A DNA stretch of 64,000 bases from an uncultured Helicobacter sp. (GCA_949298825.1 CASFYB010000001.1:1-64000); one strand, 5' to 3'. Shown: positions 35,647-44,668, counted from the first letter of the stretch. A program made the numbers and translations. The notes: a model not told the origin generated them from the letters alone.

Positions 35647-38003
35647 TTAGAATCTTATTTTATGGGAAGGTACAGGGGGTGGGTTTTCGCCCCCAGATCT
35701 GCAAGATAGCCAGAGAGATTGGTATATTTGGCTTTGTGCGCAATCTTGGGGATTGCGTAGAGGTGGTAGTGCAAAATGATGAAAGGCTTGATGAGTTTTT
35801 AGACCTTTTTTATAAGACATTGCCTAAAGAGGCCAATATCACGCAAAAGGTGATCATGGCTATTGATGAGGGTGCTTGTTATGATGGATTTGAAATATTA
35901 GATTCTCAAATGCATTTTTCTTCGAATCTAAAAATGAGCCTGCCTCAAGATCTAAAGATCTGTGATCAATGCATAGAGGATATGCAAAAAAATCCAAGAT
36001 TTATGGACTATGCATTTAGCACTTGCACAGATTGTGGAGCACGTTATAGCATCATGGAGGCACTGCCTTATGATAGATCAAACACAACGATGAAAAACCA
36101 CCCAATGTGTGCTAAGTGCAAAGAAGATTATAAGAATCAAGATTCAAGGCGCTTTCATACAGAGTCTATTAGCTGTAATGAGTGTGCCATCAGACTATCT
36201 TATGAGAATAGTTGCGGGGAGAAATATGGCAATGATGAGGCCTTTAGGGCTTGTGTTAGGGATTTGAGAGAGGATAAAATCATTGCCTTTAAGGGGGTGG
36301 GTGGATTTGGGCTTATTTGTAAGGTAGATGCAAAAAATATTGCTCGCTTAAGGAGTTTAAAAAAGAGAGATAAAAAGCCCTTTGCGCTGATGGTAAGAGA
36401 TATTAAAAGGGCATTAAGATATGTTGAGCTAAGTGATTTAGAAAAAGAAGTTTTGCAATCAAAGTTTGCCCCCATTCTTCTGGCTAAAAAAAGCAAGTTT
36501 GTAAGCAAAGAGGTGGCTAAGATTGAAGAAGCTTTAGCCCCAGATTTGGCTAGATTGGGGATTATACTGCCTTATAGTGCGCTGCATCTTTTATTATTGG
36601 AATCATTAGATTTTGATATCGTATTTACAAGTGCTAATTTTAGTTCAGAGCCTATTATTACCAATGAGGCGGAGATGAGGGGGTATTTAGGAGTTTTATG
36701 CGATGGTCTATTTGACTATGATCGTGAGATTTATAATGGCATTGATGATTCCTTGGTGCAGGTCATGGGAGATGGCAAGAGAGAATGGGTGCAGATTTTA
36801 AGATTGGCTAGAGGCTATGCGCCTTTGCATTTATATTTTGATCATTTGGATAATACAAATAGGCTCTATATGGCTAAAGGTGCACAAGAGAGGGTAAATT
36901 TAGCTTATAGATACAATGAAAATATCATCATTACTCCATATATAGGGGACTTGATACATCCAAAAATATTGAATAAATATGAAGATATGGATAGAAAGTT
37001 TTTTAAGTTTTATCAATTAGAAGGCATTAAGCAAAAGGCTGCCATCACTGATTTGCATCCTAGGTATTACTCAACTTCTTTGGCACAAAAAGAAGGGTAT
37101 GAACAATACAGGATTGGGCATCATAAAGCTCATTTTGCTTCGATTTTTGCAGATTCTATATTGCAGGATAAGAATCTAGATAGGCAAAGAAATGCCTTGG
37201 GGATTATTTGGGATGGGAGTGGGCTTGGTGAGGATGGGAAAATTTGGGGTGGAGAGTTTTTTTATGGGAATCCTTTGAATGATCTAAATGGCATAGAGCG
37301 TATTGGACATTTTAAAAATATAAGGATTTATGGGGGAGAAAATGCAGCTAAAGAAAGCTACAAACTAGCCTTTTCTCTAAGTCTAGAAGAAGGATTTAGC
37401 TTTGTAGAAAAAAGGCTTTTAGAGAGATACCCAGAGCTAGAGTTTTTGAAGAAAGTAGGCAAGATGGGTTTTGAGAGTAGCTCATGTGGACGCTTATTTG
37501 ATATTGTGGCTTGCTTGTGTGGATTATGCGATAGGCAGGATTATAAAGCAGAGGGGGCCATGATGATGGAGAGGTACTTTGATGAAGCGCTGGTTTTTAA
37601 TCCCTATGGCTTTGTGGTTGAAAATGGCATAATCAATCTATCTTCAATGTGGAAGGAAATGCTTGAAGATTTATTTGTGGATTCTCATATGAAAGATCTT
37701 AGGGATGATTTAAATGCCTTTTATTTTGTAAATGATGAAAAGAGGCAGAGGGTTGTTAGTAGGTTTATCCATACTTTAAGTGCAGTGATAGAGCATTTTA
37801 TAATACAAAAATATGATAGTGAACATGGATTATATGTGATGTTTTCAGGTGGTGTTTTTAATAATGCTAATTTATGTGATTACACTATAAGGTATTTATC
37901 TCAAAACTACAATATGGACAAGCTCAGATTGTATTTTCATCATTTTGTGCCATGCGGAGATGAGGGCATCTCACTTGGGCAGGCTATGGCACAGAAGGTT
38001 TAA
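35643..38003 (+). CDS. hypF: Carbamoyltransferase HypF ([NiFe]-hydrogenase maturation)
   Basis: Makes the thiocarboxamide on HypE that becomes the CN ligand of [NiFe] hydrogenase. The domains are complete in 786 residues: N-terminal acylphosphatase (KVQGVGFRPQICKIA), two zinc fingers (CDQC...CTDC and CAKC...CNEC), a YrdC-like domain (FKGVGGFGLICK, KKRDKKPFALM) and a Kae1-like domain with GHHKAHFASI and DGSGLGEDG. It ends 4 bases inside the converging ankyrin gene. The other hyp genes are not in this window. Confidence 0.95.
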   Translation: MIRILFYGKVQGVGFRPQICKIAREIGIFGFVRNLGDCVEVVVQNDERLDEFLDLFYKTLPKEANITQKVIMAIDEGACYDGFEILDSQMHFSSNLKMSLPQDLKICDQCIEDMQKNPRFMDYAFSTCTDCGARYSIMEALPYDRSNTTMKNHPMCAKCKEDYKNQDSRRFHTESISCNECAIRLSYENSCGEKYGNDEAFRACVRDLREDKIIAFKGVGGFGLICKVDAKNIARLRSLKKRDKKPFALMVRDIKRALRYVELSDLEKEVLQSKFAPILLAKKSKFVSKEVAKIEEALAPDLARLGIILPYSALHLLLLESLDFDIVFTSANFSSEPIITNEAEMRGYLGVLCDGLFDYDREIYNGIDDSLVQVMGDGKREWVQILRLARGYAPLHLYFDHLDNTNRLYMAKGAQERVNLAYRYNENIIITPYIGDLIHPKILNKYEDMDRKFFKFYQLEGIKQKAAITDLHPRYYSTSLAQKEGYEQYRIGHHKAHFASIFADSILQDKNLDRQRNALGIIWDGSGLGEDGKIWGGEFFYGNPLNDLNGIERIGHFKNIRIYGGENAAKESYKLAFSLSLEEGFSFVEKRLLERYPELEFLKKVGKMGFESSSCGRLFDIVACLCGLCDRQDYKAEGAMMMERYFDEALVFNPYGFVVENGIINLSSMWKEMLEDLFVDSHMKDLRDDLNAFYFVNDEKRQRVVSRFIHTLSAVIEHFIIQKYDSEHGLYVMFSGGVFNNANLCDYTIRYLSQNYNMDKLRLYFHHFVPCGDEGISLGQAMAQKV

Positions 38004-38488
38004 GATTTTTTAGGGAATAAAGAGGAGATTTTTAAATATAGATATTGAAAAATATTAAGCTTTTTGCCACTCTTTTTTAGAATCATTTTTAAGATTTTAT
38101 CTCGTCTAAACATAACCGCACAGTTAAATGGACTCATACCTCCACCAGCATAGGGATCAGCACCATGATCTAAAAGTATTTTGGCTACTTCTTCATATCC
38201 CTTAAAACAAACTCCAGCCAAAGGGGTTTGATTGCGATTATTTACTCTATCTACATCAGCACCGCGCTCTAAAAGCAGACGCACAACATCAATTGCATTA
38301 TGATAGCTAGCTAGCATTAAAAGCGTATCGCCCTTATGATTAGAGAAATTAACACTCAAGCCAGAATCAAGCATAATTTTTAAAGAGGCTACATCATTTT
38401 GACGAGCAAAATCAAAACTTTGCGCGCAAAACTCCTCCATAGCCAATTCTTCTTCTTTTGTTAATTGATTTTGTACTTGTGTATTCAT
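38000..38488 (-). CDS. Ankyrin-repeat protein
   Basis: 162 residues with no signal peptide, so cytoplasmic. About four ankyrin repeats fill residues 25-140: NDVASLKIMLDSGLSVNF, KGDTLLMLASYHNAIDVVRLLLERGADVD, NQTPLAGVCFKGYEEVAKILLDHGADP and MSPFNCAVMFRRDKILKMIL. A basic tail ends in FPKKS. It binds an unknown partner; similar small ankyrin proteins are common in Campylobacterota, some next to catalase. It stands alone, convergent with hypF. Confidence 0.85.
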   Translation of the reverse strand: MNTQVQNQLTKEEELAMEEFCAQSFDFARQNDVASLKIMLDSGLSVNFSNHKGDTLLMLASYHNAIDVVRLLLERGADVDRVNNRNQTPLAGVCFKGYEEVAKILLDHGADPYAGGGMSPFNCAVMFRRDKILKMILKKSGKKLNIFQYLYLKISSLFPKKS

Positions 38489-38581
38489 TTAATATTCCTT
38501 GTAATTATGTTTTGTCCAAGTGTAGCAAAAAACCTAAAAACTCTGTAAAATGAAAGCTAAAAAATAAAATTAAGGCAAATT

Positions 38582-39193
38582 GTGAAAAAAATAAATTTAG
38601 TGATTCTTTTTAGTGGCAATGGTGGAAATATGGAAAATATTATCCTAAGATTGCATCAAAAACAATTTAAGATTCTAAAGCAAAATGTAGAGATCTGTGT
38701 AGCTGCTGCCTTAAGTAATAAAAAAACAGCCTATGGTTTAAAGCGATTAGAAGGACTAAATACCAAATACTCTGAAAAAATAACCCCTCTTATTTTGGAG
38801 CATCAAAACTTTGATACTCGAGAGGAATATGATAAAGAGCTGGCTACGATTCTTCAAGAATATAAGCCTGATATAGTTGTTTTGGCCGGGTTTATGCGGA
38901 TTTTAAGTCCTTTTTTTGTCAATCAATTTCGAATTATAAATATCCACCCATCTCTTTTGCCAAAATATAAGGGTGCCCATGCTATAAAAGATAGCTTTGA
39001 GAGTGGGGATAGAGAAGTGGGCGTGAGTGTACATTGGGTAGATGAGGGCTTAGATTCTGGTAGAATTATCCTTCAGGCTTCTAGATTACGTCAAGAAAAT
39101 GAAGAATTTGAGTTTTTTGAAGATCAGCTACATAGAATAGAGCATGAGCTTTATCCTAAGGCAATTATAAAAGCTATTGAAGAAAAACTTTAA
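38582..39193 (+). CDS. purN: Phosphoribosylglycinamide formyltransferase
   Basis: Formylates GAR with 10-formyl-THF in purine synthesis. The 203 residues have the N-terminal NLVILFSGNGGNMENII, the catalytic asparagine and histidine in INIHPSLLPKYKGAHAIKD, the aspartate in GVSVHWVDEGLDSGRII, and LAGFMRILSP. The GTG start has AAGG seven bases upstream, and a TAAAAT box lies 31 bases before it. Confidence 0.93.
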   Translation: MKKINLVILFSGNGGNMENIILRLHQKQFKILKQNVEICVAAALSNKKTAYGLKRLEGLNTKYSEKITPLILEHQNFDTREEYDKELATILQEYKPDIVVLAGFMRILSPFFVNQFRIINIHPSLLPKYKGAHAIKDSFESGDREVGVSVHWVDEGLDSGRIILQASRLRQENEEFEFFEDQLHRIEHELYPKAIIKAIEEKL

Positions 39194-39211
39194 AAGATAT
39201 GGAGAATAAGA

Positions 39212-40393
39212 ATGCATGAGAGTGCACTTTATCATCACTTTTTGTCTTTTGCGGTTGTTTCGATCTTAATTGTTATCGCTCCATTTTTATCTAAAATCAC
39301 ACGTATTCCTATTGTGGTTGTAGAGATGCTTTTAGGAGCATTTGGAGTGTATTTTGGTATCTTCCATCCTTCAGAGATCATCTCTGTTTTTGCCAAGATT
39401 GGTTTTTTGTTCTTGATGTTTTTATGTGGCATGGAGGTAGATTTACGTGGATTTAGGGCATTAGGGAGAAAGTTTCTTAAAAAAGCCTTGGTGTATTTTT
39501 TGATTCTATATACAGGGGCAATCTTAGTTGTTGTGAGCTTCAAATTGCCAGGGATTTTTATTGCTGCATTGCCAGTTATGAGCTTGGGGATGATCATGGC
39601 GCTTATTAGAGACTATGGCAAGGATGAGCCATGGCTGCAACTAGCATTAAAAATTGGCATTATAGGTGAGCTATTATCCATCACTGCTTTGGTATTTATC
39701 AATGGAATCTACTCTTATGGGCTAACCTTTGAACTTTATAAGACTCTTTTTGTTTTGATTGCTTTTGTGGTTGTTATCATTGCTTTTTTTGCTGTGATCA
39801 AGATTATTTTTTGGTGGTTTCCAGGGTTTAAAAACTTTTTAATGCCAAAACATGATGGACAAAATCAGGACATCAGACTATCTATGATGCTATTTTTATG
39901 TCTTATAGTCGTAGTGATGGGCTTAGAGCTAGAAAATGTTTTGGGTGCTTTTTTGGCAGGCATGATTATTGCGACTTTCTTTTCTTATAAGCATGAGCTT
40001 ATTGAAAAGCTAAATGATATTGGATTTGGTTTTTTTGTGCCTTTATTTTTCATCAATGTTGGGACAACTTTGAAGCTAGATGTAGTTTTGGAAAATCCAA
40101 AATTATTATTTTATGGTATATGCATCGCGCTTTGTATGATTACTTTGCGTATGGTGGCTGCATTTGGAGCATTCAGGCATTATTTTAAGAATCTAAGGGA
40201 TATTGTATTATATGCATTTAGTGATTCTATGCCATTGACATTTTTGGTTGCTACAGCAGCTTTGGGATTAGAGCTTGGAGCTTTAGGTCAGGATGCCTAT
40301 TATGCATTTTTATTGGCAGCGATGTTTGAGGGCATATCCTTTATTATAATAATTAAGCTGATTTATACTTTTTGGAAACCCAGAATGTTATAA
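39212..40393 (+). CDS. Monovalent cation:proton antiporter (CPA2/KefB-like)
   Basis: 393 residues with about 12 membrane segments and no cytoplasmic RCK domain, so only the transport part of a KefB-type protein. Typical features are VEMLLGAFGVYFGIFHP, FLFLMFLCGMEVDL (the conserved acidic residue of CPA2), FLAGMIIATFF and GFGFFVPLFFINVGTTLKL. It exchanges Na+ or K+ for protons across the inner membrane; which ion is not determined. GGAGAATAAG precedes the ATG, 18 bases after purN. Confidence 0.82.
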   Translation: MHESALYHHFLSFAVVSILIVIAPFLSKITRIPIVVVEMLLGAFGVYFGIFHPSEIISVFAKIGFLFLMFLCGMEVDLRGFRALGRKFLKKALVYFLILYTGAILVVVSFKLPGIFIAALPVMSLGMIMALIRDYGKDEPWLQLALKIGIIGELLSITALVFINGIYSYGLTFELYKTLFVLIAFVVVIIAFFAVIKIIFWWFPGFKNFLMPKHDGQNQDIRLSMMLFLCLIVVVMGLELENVLGAFLAGMIIATFFSYKHELIEKLNDIGFGFFVPLFFINVGTTLKLDVVLENPKLLFYGICIALCMITLRMVAAFGAFRHYFKNLRDIVLYAFSDSMPLTFLVATAALGLELGALGQDAYYAFLLAAMFEGISFIIIIKLIYTFWKPRML

Positions 40394-40421
40394 TTTTGAA
40401 AATTAAGAAAGGGATGAAATA

Positions 40422-41600
40422 ATGGAAAATTTTAAGCAATTTGTAGAAAATCATAAAAAAAATGCTAGAGAGATCCTTGGGTTTGGGATTGCTAGAGTAG
40501 AGCTTGGAAGGGGCGATAAGGTTTTATGTGCGACTTATCCAGTGCTTAATTGGCGCGAGAATCAAGGTAGCTATGCTGTATTTGATGCCTGCAAAAAGGA
40601 GGCTATAGAGGTCTTTAGGGGTGAAAGTGAGGAGGTTTATAGTCTTAATCTAAATTTTATCAACAAGGCATTAGAAATTTTTTCTCCATTTATTGCTGAG
40701 GCAAATATCAATACTCAAAGCCATAAGAATATTCAAACCCTGCTAAGCTTAAAAAAGATTCTACTTAGTGGTGTAGAAAATAATGTTGATTATCGTTTAG
40801 TCTTTTTATATAAGGATGCTAAGTGCGAGAGTGTAGAGAGTGCTTATATGAAGCTTTTGGCACTTTCTTTGGGTAAAGCGGCTTTAAGAAGCTTAAATCT
40901 AGATGGTATTTTTGGACTTTTGAGTAATGTAGCTTGGAGTGGAAATAAGCCTTATGAGCTTGATTATTTGCGAGAGAATGAGATTGAGCTAAAACTTAGA
41001 GGAGAGTATCCTAGCATTGATTTTGTAGATAAGTTTCCTCGTTACCTAATGCAAGTCATCCCACAATATGACAATATTAGAATCCTTGATACAGCTAAAG
41101 CTAGATTTGGCGCTTATCTTGGAAAGGGTGGATATACACAAATGCCTGGAGCTAGTTATATCAACTTTAATGCTGGTGTGGAAGGCGCATGCATGAATGA
41201 AGGTAGAATCTCTTCATCAGTTATGATTGGAGAAGGCACTGATATTGGCGGGGGAGCTAGTATTCTTGGCGTACTTAGCGGAGGGAATTCAGAGCCTATT
41301 TCTATAGGTAAGAATTGCTTACTTGGAGTGAATAGCTCTACAGGTATTAGTCTTGGTGATGGCTGCATTGTGGATGGTGGTATTGCGGTATTGACAGGCA
41401 CTGTTTTTGAGATCGATTTAGAAAATGCAAAAAAGATCGCTGATATTAATCCTATTTTTAAGATCAAAGAAAATGGATTGTATAAGGGAAAAGAATTAAG
41501 CAAGTTAAATGGTATTCATTTCCGTCAAGATAGTAAAACGGGTAAGATGATTGCTTTCCGCTCTTCTAGAGAAATAGCGCTTAATGCGGATTTGCATTAA
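40422..41600 (+). CDS. dapD: 2,3,4,5-tetrahydropyridine-2,6-dicarboxylate N-succinyltransferase
   Basis: Succinylates tetrahydrodipicolinate in the lysine/meso-diaminopimelate pathway, which starts from the Asd product. The 392 residues are the long epsilonproteobacterial DapD form. The left-handed beta-helix is visible as VMIGEGTDIGGGASILGVLSGGN, ISIGKNCLLGVNSSTGISLGDGC and IVDGGIAVLTGT. A specific N-terminal half (ARFGAYLGKGGYTQMPGASYINFNAG) precedes it. Confidence 0.9.
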   Translation: MENFKQFVENHKKNAREILGFGIARVELGRGDKVLCATYPVLNWRENQGSYAVFDACKKEAIEVFRGESEEVYSLNLNFINKALEIFSPFIAEANINTQSHKNIQTLLSLKKILLSGVENNVDYRLVFLYKDAKCESVESAYMKLLALSLGKAALRSLNLDGIFGLLSNVAWSGNKPYELDYLRENEIELKLRGEYPSIDFVDKFPRYLMQVIPQYDNIRILDTAKARFGAYLGKGGYTQMPGASYINFNAGVEGACMNEGRISSSVMIGEGTDIGGGASILGVLSGGNSEPISIGKNCLLGVNSSTGISLGDGCIVDGGIAVLTGTVFEIDLENAKKIADINPIFKIKENGLYKGKELSKLNGIHFRQDSKTGKMIAFRSSREIALNADLH

Positions 41601-41644
41601 ATGGTATTAATTTTGCTTAAATTTTAAAAAATAATGGAGTGATG

Positions 41645-42709
41645 ATGAAAATTTTAGGGAAAATCTTTATTCTAGGACTTTTAATAATCAATATGAGCTA
41701 TGGGGAAGATGGTGATGGGAATCAAAATAAAGCACCCACTATAGCTCCAAATCCAGCCCCAGATGACCCTCGTGCGCTCACTTCTCCCCAAACAACAAAA
41801 GATTACCTTCGCTTTGGTATGGATGCTGCCAAAAAGCAAGATTATAAAAGTGCTTTTAAGTATTTTAAACAAGCTTGTGATAATGGAGATCCTGCGGGTT
41901 GTTTTGCTATTGGTACTATGTATGCTAATGGTGTGGGTATTTTGACCAATCTAGATAAGGCAGAGCGATATTATGAGATGGGATGTAGTGGTGGAGATGC
42001 TACGGCTTGTTCGAGCTTGGCTACGATTTATGATTCCAAAGATCAGGCAAGCGTGAGTGATAAGAAAAAGGCAGTTGAGCTATATATGACAGCTTGTCAA
42101 GGCGGAGATGTCATAGCTTGTAATAATCTTGCCTATATGTATGCAAATGGTGATGGAGTACAAAAAGATTATTATAAGGCTATGAATTACTATAAATATG
42201 CTTGTGATTCTGGTAGTGATTTGGGATGCTATAACTTAGGGCTATTGACAAATACTAATAATATCTATGGCTATAATCGTGCAAATCTGACACCAGTAGA
42301 TCTTAACTATTTAGCCTGTAATGCAGGTGATATAAAAGGCTGTGCAAATCTAGGATGGATCTATGCAAATGGGCTTTCAGGAGCGCCAGTTAGCTATCAT
42401 TATGCAGCTAGGTATTTTAATCAAGCTTGTTTAGCTGGTGATATACCAAGCTGCAATAATCTTGCTGTGCTTTACCAAAAGGGGCTTGGTGTACCTCAAG
42501 ATACACAAAGAGCGCTTGATCTGTACTCTTATGCTTGCAACTCTGGACATCAAAAAGCCTGTGATAATTACAGAATCTACAAACAACAGCTTATAGGTGG
42601 TAGACGTCCTGATCATGGAGCGTTATTCTTCCCAAATAATCCAAATCTCGGTAAAAAGCCACCACTTGGTAAAGACCCTATGCGATATGATCGTAGGTAT
42701 AACCGCTAA
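41645..42709 (+). CDS. Secreted Sel1-like repeat protein (Helicobacter cysteine-rich protein type)
   Basis: 354 residues. A signal peptide (MKILGKIFILGLLIINMSYG) leads to a Pro/Asn-rich linker, then about seven Sel1-like repeats of 36 residues, each with a cysteine pair (for example CDNGDPAGCFAIGTMYANGVG, split here as ACDNGD and AGCFAIGTMYANG). In Hcp proteins the pairs form intra-repeat disulfides in the periplasm or outside the cell. A basic Pro-rich tail follows. The ATG at 41645 is chosen because GGAG lies five bases upstream; a GTG and an ATG just before are too close to it. Confidence 0.85.
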   Translation: MKILGKIFILGLLIINMSYGEDGDGNQNKAPTIAPNPAPDDPRALTSPQTTKDYLRFGMDAAKKQDYKSAFKYFKQACDNGDPAGCFAIGTMYANGVGILTNLDKAERYYEMGCSGGDATACSSLATIYDSKDQASVSDKKKAVELYMTACQGGDVIACNNLAYMYANGDGVQKDYYKAMNYYKYACDSGSDLGCYNLGLLTNTNNIYGYNRANLTPVDLNYLACNAGDIKGCANLGWIYANGLSGAPVSYHYAARYFNQACLAGDIPSCNNLAVLYQKGLGVPQDTQRALDLYSYACNSGHQKACDNYRIYKQQLIGGRRPDHGALFFPNNPNLGKKPPLGKDPMRYDRRYNR

Positions 42710-42716
42710 ATTACTA

Positions 42717-42756
42717 CTATCTCATGCTCTTGATTGGGGGGGGGGGTACGAGATAG
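42717..42756 (+). repeat. Intergenic G11 tract enclosed by a 7-bp inverted repeat
   Basis: Eleven G at 42736-42746 lie in the loop of a possible stem made by CTATCTC (42717-42723) and GAGATAG (42750-42756). It is 8-47 bases after the Sel1-gene stop, in the 137-base gap that separates that gene from the converging hsrA. It is not part of any reading frame I can support, so variation in tract length would alter only RNA 3' regions. Confidence 0.75.
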
Positions 42757-42846
42757 ACTTTTATTTTGCTTGGTAGGGCTTCAAGCAAAAACTACTTCAA
42801 ATTAAATTTTATCATTAAGATATTTTTGGATTTAAGGATAAACCCT

Positions 42847-43527
42847 TTATTTATCGATGGATTTTGGATAACAGAAACGATACCCACGTCTTCTGACTGT
42901 TTCTATAGTGTGGATCCCAAGGGGTTTATCTAATCTTTGGCGAATCTGATTGATCGCCACTTCAATGACATTAGGCGTAACAAGCTCTGGCTCTTCCCAG
43001 ATGGCATCTAGTAGCTGCTCCTTAGAGACGATCTGATCTTTATGGCGTGCAAGGTGAGTGAGCACCTCAAATGGCTTACCTTTAACTTCAACTTCCCTTC
43101 CTTGATAGATGATGCGCTCTTCATCTGAATTGATGATGAGATCTTCTATCTCAATTATTCCTGTGCTACTAAGTTTTAAATGTGCCTCAATGCGAGCTAG
43201 AAGCGCTGCAGAATCTAATGGCTTATAAATATAATCATCAGCACCAGCCCTAAAAGAGGCTATTTCATTAGTATAATCTGGAAATTTATGAGAAACAAGA
43301 ATAATTTTTGTTTTAGAATTTTTAGATTTAATTTCGCCTAGTAGCTCATAGATATCATTTTGACCAAGTTTCAAACTCATTAAAATTAAATTATAGTGTC
43401 TAATCCCAGTGTAGTAGTAACCATCTTTAAGATTGCCTGCTACATCGGTCTGATAACCATGGGTTGTGAAAAAATCCTCTATACTTTTAGCGCTATCTAT
43501 CTCCTCATCTATTAGTAAGATTCTCAT
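42847..43527 (-). CDS. hsrA: HsrA/HP1043-type orphan response regulator
   Basis: 226 residues. The receiver-like domain (residues 1-115) is atypical: the segment that should hold the phosphorylated aspartate reads LILMSLKLGQND, with serine in that place. The DNA-binding OmpR-type domain is nearly the same as I recall for H. pylori HP1043: EVEVKGKPFEVLTHLARH, AIWEEPELVTPNVIEVAINQIRQ and TVRRRGYRFCYPK. HP1043 is essential, has no cognate kinase and acts as an unphosphorylated dimer; I infer the same here. No kinase gene is adjacent. The RepG-like sRNA is divergently encoded upstream. Confidence 0.93.
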   Translation of the reverse strand: MRILLIDEEIDSAKSIEDFFTTHGYQTDVAGNLKDGYYYTGIRHYNLILMSLKLGQNDIYELLGEIKSKNSKTKIILVSHKFPDYTNEIASFRAGADDYIYKPLDSAALLARIEAHLKLSSTGIIEIEDLIINSDEERIIYQGREVEVKGKPFEVLTHLARHKDQIVSKEQLLDAIWEEPELVTPNVIEVAINQIRQRLDKPLGIHTIETVRRRGYRFCYPKSIDK

Positions 43528-43701
43528 TTTGATTCCTTAAAAGTTTGAAAATGACACAAAATTACGTAAGCTTAAAAAATTATTAAGCGGATTATAACAC
43601 ATTTTTATATTAATTTAAGCAAAACATTCCTAAATTTCGTGCTTTGGAGTATTTATGAACTTTTGTCAAAAGTTGTTTACCTTTGAATTATTATTTATTG
43701 G

Positions 43702-43707
43702 TAGAAT
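43702..43707 (+). promoter_or_regulatory. -10 promoter box for the RepG-like sRNA
   Basis: TAGAAT within an AT-rich stretch and preceded by TTGG; transcription should begin about 43713, directly before the first hairpin. Confidence 0.5.
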
Positions 43708-43712
43708 TTATC

Positions 43713-43804
43713 CAGTTAGTCGAAAGGCTAACTCAGTACGCAGTATGGTAAGGTTATTCCCCCTCCTTTCTTTGCCATAGGTTGCGTACTGCTCTCCTTT
43801 TTTT
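43713..43804 (+). ncRNA. repG: RepG-like small RNA with C/U-rich loop
   Basis: No reading frame accounts for this 92-base stretch, but it folds well. Hairpin 1 pairs 43714-43721 with 43726-43733 around a GAAA tetraloop. Hairpin 2 pairs 43734-43742 with 43783-43791 and 43744-43753 with 43770-43779, leaving a 16-base loop, TTATTCCCCCTCCTTT. A T7 run follows at 43798-43804. Two stem-loops with a C/U-rich loop, next to the HP1043 homologue, match what I recall of H. pylori RepG, which binds G-repeats in mRNA (tlpB). The transcript ends were not tested; a second terminator at 43834-43861 could give a longer form. Confidence 0.75.
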
Positions 43805-43833
43805 GTTTTGTTAAGTTAAAAATTGATATTTTG

Positions 43834-43861
43834 GGTGCTATCTTAAGGTAGCACCTTTTTT
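43834..43861 (+). terminator. Rho-independent terminator after the RepG-like sRNA
   Basis: GGTGCTA (43834-43840) pairs with TAGCACC (43849-43855) and is followed by six T. The hairpin also covers the stop and last codons of the opposite-strand YihY gene. Confidence 0.65.
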
Positions 43862-44668
43862 GTTTACAGTATTTTTTTGCCTGATCATAAGGCTGATACC
43901 CTTGCATACACGCATACCAAAAAGTAAAATAATCCATGATAGATAAATCCAAAGCATTAAAATAAGCAGCATAGAAATAGATCCATATAGACTTGGATAG
44001 GTTTTATTGTAGTTGATATAAAAGAAAAATAGTGTCTTAAATGCATACCAAATGCTAGCACATGCAATGGATGATAGGATGAGGATTTTATTTTGAAGTG
44101 TTTTATTAGCAGAGATCTTAAAAAGCACAAAAAACAGCATGCATACTACCATCCATGGGAAAATCTTCCCAAGTAAAAAGAATTGGAAGGTATTTTGTAA
44201 TATTGGTGTTACTTTGGCATTAAAATAAAATAAAGCGGCAATAACAATTGGGAAAAAAGTCATCATCACCCAATACACCATTAGAGAATCTATAAATTTT
44301 CTTGGCTTTGAGTTAAACATCCTTGAGGTGATAAACTCATAATTTCTGAAAAACAATAAAGAAGTCATGATCACATAGATTAGCCCTACTACCCCCATTT
44401 TATGTGTATTGATAAGAAATGTGTTAAAAATTTGCATAAAGGTTTCAGTATTGGTTGGGACGATATATGAGAGGATGAAATCTTTTAGTTGTTGGATTTG
44501 GAGCTGAAAGCTGGGTAGAGATGAGATAACTGAAATGATGATAAGACATAAAGGGATGATCGCAAAAATAGTATAAAAGCTAAGCGATGCTGCAAAATAT
44601 AGGATTTCTTGCTCATGGGTTAGGAAGTTGTAACCAAGTTTTAATTTCTTTTTAAAATCAATATCCAT
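43838..44668 (-). CDS. YihY/BrkB-family inner-membrane protein
   Basis: 276 residues with six hydrophobic segments and the family features ILYFAASLSFYTIFAIIPLCLI near the N-terminus, IYVIMTSLLFFRNYE in the middle, and YPSLYGSISMLLILMLWIYLSWIILLFGM near the end. The family was once misnamed ribonuclease BN; the actual role is unknown, possibly in transport. The ATG at 44668 has AGGGA five bases upstream. Its last codons overlap the terminator on the other strand. Confidence 0.85.
   Translation of the reverse strand: MDIDFKKKLKLGYNFLTHEQEILYFAASLSFYTIFAIIPLCLIIISVISSLPSFQLQIQQLKDFILSYIVPTNTETFMQIFNTFLINTHKMGVVGLIYVIMTSLLFFRNYEFITSRMFNSKPRKFIDSLMVYWVMMTFFPIVIAALFYFNAKVTPILQNTFQFFLLGKIFPWMVVCMLFFVLFKISANKTLQNKILILSSIACASIWYAFKTLFFFYINYNKTYPSLYGSISMLLILMLWIYLSWIILLFGMRVCKGISLMIRQKNTVNKKGATLR

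Noticed and set aside
35665-35700. GGGGGTGGG facing GCCCCC near the hypF start as a regulatory hairpin
   Set aside because: The bases encode the conserved acylphosphatase motif VQGVGFRPQ, which explains the G and C runs.
43728-43952. Minus-strand frame of 74 codons over the sRNA region
   Set aside because: It overlaps the end of the YihY gene in another frame and the strong RNA hairpins; its text has no protein character.
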